Shown: in pieces, positions 5,672 through 11,357 of the stretch
Position numbering within the stretch: position 1 is the first letter of the stretch
Layout of the letters: each line of letters opens with the position of its first letter
Origin: Planctomycetota bacterium
GTDB lineage: Bacteria; Planctomycetota; Brocadiia; Brocadiales; Bathyanammoxibiaceae
Assembly (NCBI GenBank): GCA_030598065.1
Contig: JAUVQR010000025.1
Span: 1-11,357 of the forward strand
Reading direction: 5' to 3'
DNA: 11,357 bases
The notes under the pieces: generated by a model
Seen by the model: only the letters and a program-made list of their open reading frames with translations
The model's database searches: none
What the model was told of the DNA's origin: nothing
Program-made: the position numbers and the translations under genes

Positions 5672-6919
5672 ATGGCCAAGAAGAACGGAATAGAAGAAGA
5701 CAAGAACAAGGCATGTTCCTTTTGTAACAAGGGCGCTCAGGAGGTTAACCGCCTCATACAGGGCAACACGCACATCTTTATCTGTGACGAGTGCGTGCAA
5801 ACGTGCCAGAAACTGTTGAAGGCCGGGGAGAGCGAGAAGGCAAGGCCGAAGCTTCTGGAGAAAATACCTGCGCCAAGCGGCATAAAAAGTTACTTGGATG
5901 AGTATGTTATAGGCCAGGAGAGGGCCAAGAAGGTCCTGGCGGTTGCCGTCTACAATCACTACAAGAGGCTTGTCACGGACGACTGTGAGGACGTGGAGAT
6001 GGACAAGAGCAACGTCCTTCTAATCGGCCCTACCGGGTGTGGCAAGACGCTTATGGCCTGTGTGATGGCAAAGTTCCTTAACGTCCCGTTTGCAATCGCC
6101 GACGCCACCACCCTTACCGAGGCGGGGTACGTCGGAGAGGACGTTGAGAACATCCTGCTGAAGTTGCTGCAAAACGCCAGCTTCAACGTGCAGCACGCCG
6201 AGAAGGGCATAATATATATCGACGAGATAGACAAGATTTCCAAGAAAGGCCCCAACCCCTCCTTGACAAGAGACGTTTCCGGGGAGGGAGTGCAGCAGGC
6301 ACTGCTGAAACTGATTGAAGGCACCATAGCGAACGTACCGCCCCAGGGCGGCCGAAAACACCCCGAACAGCAATTCATCGCCGTGGACACCACGCGTATA
6401 CTGTTTATCTGTGGCGGCACGTTCAACGGCATAGAGCACATCGTCAGCAAGAGGATGGGCAAGAAGGCCATCGGGTTTGACATCGGCTCTGACGTGGTCG
6501 ATTCGTCCAAGGTGCTGGCGGACAAGGTCAAGGCCGAAGACCTGATACAGTACGGACTCATCCCCGAGTTTGTGGGCAGGCTCCACCTGGTCGCCCCGCT
6601 TATGCCGCTGGGCAAGAGTGAACTGATAAGGGTCATGACCGAACCCCGCAACGCCCTGGTGAAGCAATACAAGAAAATCTTTGAACAGGAAAAGGCGGTG
6701 CTGGAGTTTACGGACGAGGGGCTGGAAGAGATAGCCGATAAGGCGCTGAGCCATGATACCGGGGCGAGGGCGCTGAGGTCTATCTTCGAGGAGTTCGTCG
6801 TAGACGCGATGTATCACCTGCCCTCGGAGAAGAGGCGCTCCACCTACTCCGTCACCCCCGCGGTGGTCAGGGGCGAGGTCCCGCTGCTCTCGTCCAAAAA
6901 GCTGCGAAAGAGCGCCTAG
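5672..6919 (+). CDS. clpX: ATP-dependent Clp protease ATPase subunit ClpX
   Basis: A 415-residue AAA+ unfoldase that feeds substrates to ClpP; the family is usually about 410-425 residues. The N-terminal zinc domain has Cys15, 18, 38 and 41. Then follow Walker A GPTGCGKT (119-126), pore-1 loop GYVG (152-155), Walker B IIYIDE (180-185), the RKH loop (228-230), and the IGF tripeptide (267-269) that docks ClpP. The likely arginine finger is in PEFVGR (near 303) and sensor 2 is in GARALRS (364-370). All key elements are intact, so the enzyme should be functional. GGAG lies about 7 nt before the ATG at 5672. clpP, often the neighbour, is not in this window; a PDZ-protein gene lies upstream instead. 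Confidence 0.98.
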   Translation: MAKKNGIEEDKNKACSFCNKGAQEVNRLIQGNTHIFICDECVQTCQKLLKAGESEKARPKLLEKIPAPSGIKSYLDEYVIGQERAKKVLAVAVYNHYKRLVTDDCEDVEMDKSNVLLIGPTGCGKTLMACVMAKFLNVPFAIADATTLTEAGYVGEDVENILLKLLQNASFNVQHAEKGIIYIDEIDKISKKGPNPSLTRDVSGEGVQQALLKLIEGTIANVPPQGGRKHPEQQFIAVDTTRILFICGGTFNGIEHIVSKRMGKKAIGFDIGSDVVDSSKVLADKVKAEDLIQYGLIPEFVGRLHLVAPLMPLGKSELIRVMTEPRNALVKQYKKIFEQEKAVLEFTDEGLEEIADKALSHDTGARALRSIFEEFVVDAMYHLPSEKRRSTYSVTPAVVRGEVPLLSSKKLRKSA

Positions 6920-6983
6920 CGCGCCCTGGTATATCCCCCCCCAACCCCTGCGTGATTTCCGGCCAATCGCCGCCACCCAACGC

Positions 6984-7012
6984 TTGTTGACGCCCGCGAA
7001 ATAGGTTATAAT
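6984..7012 (+). promoter_or_regulatory. Sigma70-type promoter for guaA
   Basis: TTGTTG (6984-6989), a 17-nt spacer and a perfect TATAAT (7007-7012) lie directly before guaA. Expected initiation near 7018-7020 leaves only 6-8 nt before the ATG at 7026. Confidence 0.7.
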
Positions 7013-7025
7013 TTATTAAATCTAT

Positions 7026-8579
7026 ATGAAAGACGTACCTGACAAAGAATTGGTCCTTATCCTCGACTTCGGTTCGCAGTACGCCCAGCTTATTGCCCGT
7101 CGCGTCAGGGAAAACAACGTTTATTCCGAGATAGTTCCCTACGACGTCTCACCCGATAAAATCCGCAGCCTGCACCCGCGCGGCATAATACTGAGCGGCG
7201 GCCCGGCCAGCTCCTACGGCGAGAGCGCCCCGGTCTGCGATAAAGAGGTGCTTGCTATGGGTGTGCCCGTACTGGGCATATGCTACGGGATGCACATCGG
7301 CTGCCAATTGCTGGGGGCCCAGGTCAGGGCCGCGGAGAGCCGAGAATACGGCAGGGCGAGGTTGCACGTCGGCGATTCCTCACCGTTGCTCAAGTCACTG
7401 GCCGAGTCCGAGACGGTGTGGATGAGCCACGGCGACCAGGTGAACGACATGCCGGATGAGTTTATCTCACTGGCTCGCACCGACACCTGCCCTTATGCGG
7501 TAGTAAAGCACCGCACACGAGATTTCTACGGCGTCCAGTTCCATCCAGAGGTGAGCCACACGCCGTGCGGTTCCAGATTCTTCCGCAATTTCCTGTTCGA
7601 GATATGCGGCTGCAAGGGCGAGTGGCGTATTAGTTCTTACATTGATAAATCCGTTGAAGACGTACACAACCAGGTGGGCGATGCCAGGGTGGTGTGCGGC
7701 CTGTCGGGAGGCGTTGATTCGGCCGTGGCCGCCAGCCTGATATACAGGGCTATCGGGGATAAACTCTCGTGTATATTTGTCGATAACGGCCTGCTCCGCG
7801 CGGGCGAGGCCGATGCGATAAAGGAGACGTTTGAGGGCCATTTCAAGGCCGACCTCCACGTGGTGGATGCCCGCAAGAGATTTTTGAAGAAACTCAGGGG
7901 CGTGACCGACCCTGAGAAGAAACGCAAGATTATCGGGCACGAGTTTATCCGCGTCTTTGAGGACGAGGCCAAGAAAATCAAGGACGCCAGATACCTGGCG
8001 CAGGGCACGCTGTATCCCGACGTTATCGAGAGCGTGGCCGCGCACGGAGGCCCGACGGCCGCCATAAAGAGCCACCACAACGTCGGTGGTATCCCTGAAG
8101 ACCTGGGGCTGGAGCTGGTCGAGCCGCTCAGGGAATTGTTTAAGGACGAGGTGCGGGTGATGGGCTGGGAGCTGGGTCTGCCCGATGAGCTCATCTGGCG
8201 CCACCCCTTCCCCGGCCCCGGCCTGGCCATAAGGATACTCGGGGCCATTACCGAGGAGCGTCTTGATACGCTGCGCGCGGCCGACAAGGTTCTTTTGGAA
8301 GAGATACAAAAGGTCGGGCTCTACAGAGAGATTGCGCAGGCTTTCGCCGTCCTGCTGCCGCTTGGCACCGTCGGCGTCATGGGCGACGAGAGGACGTATG
8401 AGAATGTCATCGCGATAAGGGCGGTGAATTCCTCAGACTTTATGACCGCCGACTGGACCCACCTTCCCCATGAACTGCTGGGCCGCATCTCTTCAAGGAT
8501 TGTCAACGAGGTAAGGGGCGTCAACCGCGTTGTATACGACATCACCTCCAAACCCCCCGGCACCATTGAGTGGGAGTAA
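7026..8579 (+). CDS. guaA: GMP synthase (glutamine-hydrolysing)
   Basis: A 517-residue cytoplasmic enzyme that converts XMP, ATP and glutamine to GMP, the last step of guanine nucleotide synthesis. The N-terminal class I glutamine amidotransferase domain has its nucleophile at Cys86 (GICYGMH) and the His173/Glu175 pair in QFHPEVS. The ATP pyrophosphatase domain carries the P-loop SGGVDS (227-232). The C-terminal dimerisation domain includes PFPGPGLAIRILG and ends with KPPGTIEWE, the conserved family terminus. Length is normal. The start fits the family's usual ILDFGSQY opening about 12 residues in. No Shine-Dalgarno sequence precedes it, and the promoter's -10 box is only 13 nt away, so translation is probably close to leaderless. 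No guaB is adjacent. Confidence 0.98.
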   Translation: MKDVPDKELVLILDFGSQYAQLIARRVRENNVYSEIVPYDVSPDKIRSLHPRGIILSGGPASSYGESAPVCDKEVLAMGVPVLGICYGMHIGCQLLGAQVRAAESREYGRARLHVGDSSPLLKSLAESETVWMSHGDQVNDMPDEFISLARTDTCPYAVVKHRTRDFYGVQFHPEVSHTPCGSRFFRNFLFEICGCKGEWRISSYIDKSVEDVHNQVGDARVVCGLSGGVDSAVAASLIYRAIGDKLSCIFVDNGLLRAGEADAIKETFEGHFKADLHVVDARKRFLKKLRGVTDPEKKRKIIGHEFIRVFEDEAKKIKDARYLAQGTLYPDVIESVAAHGGPTAAIKSHHNVGGIPEDLGLELVEPLRELFKDEVRVMGWELGLPDELIWRHPFPGPGLAIRILGAITEERLDTLRAADKVLLEEIQKVGLYREIAQAFAVLLPLGTVGVMGDERTYENVIAIRAVNSSDFMTADWTHLPHELLGRISSRIVNEVRGVNRVVYDITSKPPGTIEWE

Positions 8580-8589
8580 TGTTAGGTTG

Positions 8590-8604
8590 CGTCTCGACGC
8601 ACCG
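8590..8604. repeat. 15-base repeat, copy 1
   Basis: CGTCTCGACGCACCG occurs here and again, identically, at 9741-9755. The surrounding TGCGTC-TC-GACGCA is a near-perfect palindrome. This is probably a remnant of a dispersed intergenic repeat downstream of guaA. Confidence 0.55.
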
Positions 8605-8653
8605 CGCCGTCTTTAATCAGATTTCTGTAAACCATCCCCACGGGAATACGGCC

Positions 8654-8682
8654 TTGATTCCATTTTATTCTTATGGTATAAA
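8654..8682 (+). promoter_or_regulatory. Sigma70-type promoter for the CbiX-like gene
   Basis: TTGATT (8654-8659), a 17-nt spacer and TATAAA (8677-8682) give a good housekeeping promoter about 50 bases before the start at 8733. No cobalamin riboswitch is evident in the leader. Confidence 0.6.
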
Positions 8683-8732
8683 AAGGCGGTAATCTTGCCG
8701 TAATTGTATGCCGCTCATAGAGGAGGGTATAA

Positions 8733-9629
8733 ATGAAAAAATTCCTGGTATATACATGTATCCTGTCCCTGGTCATACTTTGCCCTTCACTTTCATCTGC
8801 AGAACCGGCCAAGAAGCTGGGTATCTTGATGCTCTCAAGAGGCGTTGATCCTGCGGACATACCGGGCGGCGTTTGGGAGAAGCACATAGCTGATGCCGTA
8901 GAACCCATACTCAACGAGTATGACGCCGAACTGGTGCAGAGCATGGACCCCAAGGAGATTCAGGTAGCCATCAACAATCTCCAGAAGAGGTACAACGACA
9001 AGATACTGGTTATACCGTTGTATATCTCGACACACAGTCCCCTTGTAAGAAAACTGGAGTATTTCCTGGGTATCGTGCCCGTTCCAAAGGAGAGACAGGA
9101 CGATGTCAAGCCGCTTGAGATAAAGGCCGACATCCACATGGCCCACGCCACCGAGCATGAGCCGCTTATTGCCGAGATTGTATATGAAAGGACGATGGAG
9201 ATAAGCAGGAACCCTGCCAACGAGATGGTACTCCTTGTGGCACATGGACCCACCACGAAGGAGTCAGAGACCCTGTGGCTGAAGAGCATGTACGCGCTTG
9301 CAAGCCACGTAAGGGAGAAGGGTGGGTTTAAGGACGCCACCGTCGGCACCATAATGTTCGGCGCATCTCCAGAGGTTATGAAGCAGGCAAACGATAACCT
9401 GCGGAAGCTGGTGGAGGAGAAGGGACGTGACGGTGATGTCCTTGTGGTGCCCTGCCTTATGGCCCCCGGCGGTATTGAGGATATGATTGCAGACGTGTTG
9501 ACGGGACAAAAATTCCGTTACGGCCGTCCCTATCTGCCACATGTGAACGTCACCAAGTGGATTAAGGCCACTATAGACGCCAAGCTGGCCCTGTGGAACA
9601 GGGAGTCCAAAGCCCCGTACCCGTACTGA
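8733..9629 (+). CDS. Exported CbiX/SirB-family chelatase-like protein
   Basis: A 298-residue protein with two CbiX-type half-domains. CbiX and SirB insert cobalt or iron into sirohydrochlorin in the cytoplasm, but this protein begins with a clear Sec signal peptide (residues 1-23, ending CPSLSSA), so it should act outside the cytoplasmic membrane. The C-terminal half has the canonical VLLVAHGP with His171, a candidate metal-binding residue. In the N-terminal half the equivalent motif reads LMLSRGVDP, with Arg36 in place of His; His101 in YISTHSPL may be another ligand. The ribosome binding site GAGGAGGG precedes the ATG. It is a single-gene unit with its own promoter and terminator and no cobalamin or heme genes beside it. 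A periplasmic role in metal or tetrapyrrole handling, as for the periplasmic CbiK of Desulfovibrio, is inference. Confidence 0.82.
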   Translation: MKKFLVYTCILSLVILCPSLSSAEPAKKLGILMLSRGVDPADIPGGVWEKHIADAVEPILNEYDAELVQSMDPKEIQVAINNLQKRYNDKILVIPLYISTHSPLVRKLEYFLGIVPVPKERQDDVKPLEIKADIHMAHATEHEPLIAEIVYERTMEISRNPANEMVLLVAHGPTTKESETLWLKSMYALASHVREKGGFKDATVGTIMFGASPEVMKQANDNLRKLVEEKGRDGDVLVVPCLMAPGGIEDMIADVLTGQKFRYGRPYLPHVNVTKWIKATIDAKLALWNRESKAPYPY

Positions 9630-9663
9630 TAGGGTTTTAAGGTCTTGGATTCACGATGAGCAT

Positions 9664-9699
9664 AGGCCCCGCCTTTAACACAAGGAGGGGCCTTTTTTT
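9664..9699 (+). terminator. Strong rho-independent terminator after the CbiX-like gene
   Basis: AGGCCCC (9664-9670) pairs with GGGGCCT (9687-9693). After a G-A mismatch the stem continues with CCTT/AAGG, and a run of seven T ends it (9693-9699). It lies 34 bases after the stop codon. Confidence 0.92.
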
Positions 9700-9713
9700 A
9701 CACGCTGAACGTA

Positions 9714-9755
9714 GGGTGCATCCCGCCTGAAGCGGATCTTCGTCTCGACGCACCG
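9714..9755. repeat. Short palindromic repeat, copy 2 of the 15-base unit
   Basis: GGTGC (9714-9718) and GCACC (9750-9754) bracket a stretch ending in CGTCTCGACGCACCG (9741-9755), the same 15 bases as at 8590-8604. It is the first member of a run of three palindromic elements that fills 9707-9898. Confidence 0.5.
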
Positions 9756-9760
9756 GGTCT

Positions 9761-9827
9761 TGTAGCGTCGGGTCTCCGTACCCGACGGTTGCCCTTTGTT
9801 CGTCCGATGCGGAGATCGGACGCTACA
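9761..9827. repeat. Three-way-junction palindromic element
   Basis: The ends TGTAGCGTC (9761-9769) and GACGCTACA (9819-9827) are perfect inverted repeats. Inside are two perfect 8-bp hairpins: CGTCGGGT/ACCCGACG (9766-9773 with 9780-9787) and CGTCCGAT/ATCGGACG (9801-9808 with 9815-9822). Their loops, CTCCGT and GCGGAG, are complementary over five bases. The outer stem and inner hairpins share bases, so alternative folds compete. No coding capacity is visible. Confidence 0.8.
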
Positions 9828-9841
9828 CTTATAAATTGTCT

Positions 9842-9898
9842 TTGTAGTCGCTCGATTTATTGAGCTTATAACGCGCCCCATAAATGGGGCAACTACAA
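9842..9898. repeat. Three-way-junction palindromic element, second family
   Basis: The ends TTGTAGTCGC (9842-9851) and GCAACTACAA (9889-9898) are inverted repeats with one mismatch. Inside lie the hairpins GCTC...GAGC (9850-9865) and GCCCCAT-AA-ATGGGGC (9875-9890). The right end is identical to that of the element at 1538-1631, which supports a dispersed family. The minus-strand gene ends 15 bases to the right. Confidence 0.8.
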
Positions 9899-9912
9899 GT
9901 CTAGGCAGGGAG

Positions 9913-10632
9913 CTATGGCGTGAACCGCCCCTGCTCGTCAAACAATGCCGGGGGCCCGTCAAACCCGAACGCCTCCCATAGCCTTCCCGCCAGTTCCTTT
10001 GCGACCATGCCGGGCTCAAGCCGGCCCGTTACCCGAACGGGCGGGAGTCTCAGGTGGTCTTCTTCCCATAACGGAAAGTTGTTCTCAGATACCTGCCGTT
10101 TATACCCCTCCGTGTTCCGAGCGTGGGTGCAGATGCTGTATCCCCTGACGTTATAAAGCCCCATCGTTATAATTACGGGACCGTCTGTCCTGTATTCCTG
10201 CCGGATGCCATTTGCAAGGCGCAGAAAATTCAGGGGTAACTCGCACAGCGGGTACAGGTACAGGGTGAGACATCCCTTGCCGTCGCGGCGGACATGCTCG
10301 ATGTCGAACCGCTTCTCGTCTATCTTGAGGGAAAATTCCAGGTGCCCGTTCCTCATGAGTTCAAGCCGCTGCGTGTCCCTTAGCACGGAGACGTCGAATT
10401 CGCTTACAATGCCGTCCGTGGTGGTTCTCGGCTCTATCCGGTATATGCCCCATCCGCCCTCCCTGTAGTTGGGTGGGTTGCGCAGCAGGTCTACCACGCC
10501 GGGGCTGGTAACGTCTACTATCTCAGTGGCGGCGTCGAGATTCTCAGGGGTCATGAACAGGTACATGTAGGGGCGGTCTGCCGCCACGTCCAGTAGCCTT
10601 CTCTCCCTCTCAACTAGGAAACTTCCATACAA
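9913..10632 (-). CDS. Unidentified protein, possibly truncated at its N-terminus
   Basis: A 239-residue minus-strand frame ending at TAG (9913-9915), with normal codon use for this window. I do not recognise the family. It is a soluble, mixed-composition protein with no signal peptide or membrane segment. Noticeable stretches are YREGGWGIYRIEPRTTTDG, LMRNGHLEFSLK and PVIITMGLYNVRGYSI. The start shown is TTG at 10632, with AAGAGG about 10 nt upstream. No ATG or GTG is available further up: the frame stays open to a TGA at 10684-10686 that lies inside the GTCATTGCGAG palindrome. The residues between (ILRGLKDLYG...) look protein-like. The gene may therefore have lost its 5' end when the palindrome arrived. 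It lies downstream of the aminotransferase on the same strand. Confidence 0.6.
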   Translation of the reverse strand: MYGSFLVERERRLLDVAADRPYMYLFMTPENLDAATEIVDVTSPGVVDLLRNPPNYREGGWGIYRIEPRTTTDGIVSEFDVSVLRDTQRLELMRNGHLEFSLKIDEKRFDIEHVRRDGKGCLTLYLYPLCELPLNFLRLANGIRQEYRTDGPVIITMGLYNVRGYSICTHARNTEGYKRQVSENNFPLWEEDHLRLPPVRVTGRLEPGMVAKELAGRLWEAFGFDGPPALFDEQGRFTP

Positions 10633-10682
10633 ATCTTTAAGGCCTCTTAGAATGCAAAATATGTTAATTAGTGTCGAGTGTT

Positions 10683-10725
10683 GTCATTGCGAGTCCGCCT
10701 CGTCACTTTCGCTCCTCGCAATGAC
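10683..10725. repeat. GTCATTGCGAG palindromic repeat (REP-like)
   Basis: GTCATTGCGAG (10683-10693) and its exact reverse complement CTCGCAATGAC (10715-10725) form an 11-bp inverted repeat around 21 bases. Read on the minus strand it resembles the common interspersed GTCATTGCGAGGAGCGAA type found in many bacterial genomes. It begins 4 bases beyond the aminotransferase stop codon and may act as an mRNA-end structure. Confidence 0.75.
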
Positions 10726-10729
10726 CGCT

Positions 10730-11357
10730 TTACGTCAATTCTTTATAGGCGTCCATGAGGCGTCGCGTAATCTCACCCGGTACGTTGGTGCCTATCCGGT
10801 CGTTACCAATAGAGGCCACGGGCATTATCTCCACGAGCGAGTTGGTTATAAAGGCCTCGTCGGCCCCGGAGATTCTTTCAGCGCCAAAAATCTCCTCGGA
10901 GGCGGCGATGCCTGCGTTGCCGCACAGTCTGAGGACTATGCCGCGCGTTATACCCGGCAGCAGGTTGGCGGTGACGGGTGGCGTAATCACCCTGCCGGCC
11001 TCGACCATGAAGAAATTCCATACCGTGCCCTCACAGACGTTACCGTCGGTGTTCAGAAACAGCGCATCCTGCGCGCCTTTTTTTACAGCCTCCCGTTTGG
11101 CCAGAATAGCCGGGAGGAAGTTGGCGGTCTTGTGACGCATGGCGGGGTTTGTAGTGCTCCTTCTATAGTTGGATATTACCAGCCGCACGCCCTGTTTGTA
11201 GGAATTCTCAGGGTATGGTCTGAGCGGACAGGTTTCTATAATCAACGTCGGGCAGGGCGTCTCCGCCGGGGTGGGGACAAGCCCCCGGCCCCCCGCGCCT
11301 CTGGACAATGTTATTCTTATGTAGGCGTCTCTTAGCTTGTTCGACTCAAGCAGTCGC
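10730..11357 (-). CDS. Class IV PLP aminotransferase (partial, 5' end beyond the window)
   Basis: A minus-strand frame open from the window edge (codons from 11356) to TAA at 10730-10732, 208 residues visible. It belongs to fold-type IV PLP enzymes: branched-chain aminotransferase, D-amino acid aminotransferase or aminodeoxychorismate lyase. The PLP lysine is in MRHKTANFLPAILAKREA. It is followed by GNVCEGTVWNFFMV, with the conserved Glu and Asn, then NLLPGITRGIV and DEAFITNSLVEIMPV, all in family order. The upstream residues RLLESNKLRDAYIRITLSRG are in frame and family-like, so the TTG at 11308 is not the start. About 80-90 N-terminal residues are missing beyond the edge. Which of the three activities it has cannot be told from this part. 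Confidence 0.93.
   Translation of the reverse strand, partial: RLLESNKLRDAYIRITLSRGAGGRGLVPTPAETPCPTLIIETCPLRPYPENSYKQGVRLVISNYRRSTTNPAMRHKTANFLPAILAKREAVKKGAQDALFLNTDGNVCEGTVWNFFMVEAGRVITPPVTANLLPGITRGIVLRLCGNAGIAASEEIFGAERISGADEAFITNSLVEIMPVASIGNDRIGTNVPGEITRRLMDAYKELT

Noticed and set aside
6987..6992. TTGACG as the -35 box of the guaA promoter
   Set aside because: It is a better -35 match, but the spacer to TATAAT would be only 14 nt. TTGTTG at 6984 gives 17 nt.
9701..9912. CRISPR array in the repeat-rich gap
   Set aside because: The repeats are different palindromic elements, not identical direct repeats with regular spacers.
10652..11335. Plus-strand 227-residue frame over the aminotransferase region
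   Set aside because: The minus strand carries the full ordered set of class IV aminotransferase motifs. The plus frame is its shadow.

Overview
The window looks like part of a Gram-negative bacterial chromosome with a GC content in the mid-50s by eye. It favours AGG for Arg and ATA for Ile, and it contains many small palindromic intergenic repeats. The gene content (c-type cytochromes, a cbb3-like heme-copper oxidase, a protoglobin, an exported CbiX-like protein) suggests a respiratory, metal- and heme-rich anaerobe or microaerophile. Planctomycetota (anammox-related) or Nitrospirota/Desulfobacterota-like lineages are possible hosts. That placement is inference only, as there is no rRNA or other lineage marker here.

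Layout. 1-105 is the 3' end of an unidentified gene. 309-1333 carries a standalone protoglobin and a small 4Fe-4S ferredoxin. 1334-1985 has no confident gene and holds one degenerate palindromic element. 1986-5018 is a plus-strand respiratory cluster: an exported monoheme cytochrome c, CcoN (catalytic subunit), CcoO (membrane-anchored monoheme cytochrome c), a CcoS-like small membrane protein interrupted by an in-frame TGA at codon 17, and a 43-residue single-helix membrane protein. No diheme CcoP is present. 5102-6919 is a probable two-gene unit of an exported PDZ protein and clpX, with a good sigma70-type promoter in front. 7026-8579 is guaA, whose promoter lies so close to the start codon that the mRNA would be almost leaderless. 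8733-9629 is an exported CbiX-like chelatase-fold protein with its own promoter and a strong rho-independent terminator. 9707-9898 is a cluster of palindromic repeats. 9913-11357, on the minus strand, carries a class IV aminotransferase (cut by the window edge) followed by an unidentified protein with an uncertain N-terminus. A GTCATTGCGAG-type palindrome separates these two.

How the genes may work together. The cytochrome c, CcoN and CcoO would form an electron path to a heme-copper O2 (or possibly NO) reductase. The neighbouring protoglobin could sense or scavenge O2 or NO, and the ferredoxin could be its redox partner; this link is inferred from proximity only. ClpX and GuaA are housekeeping genes. 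The most unusual points are the in-frame UGA with a hairpin 18 nt downstream in the small oxidase gene, the oxidase cluster without CcoP, the signal-peptide-bearing CbiX homologue, and the three-way-junction palindromes.
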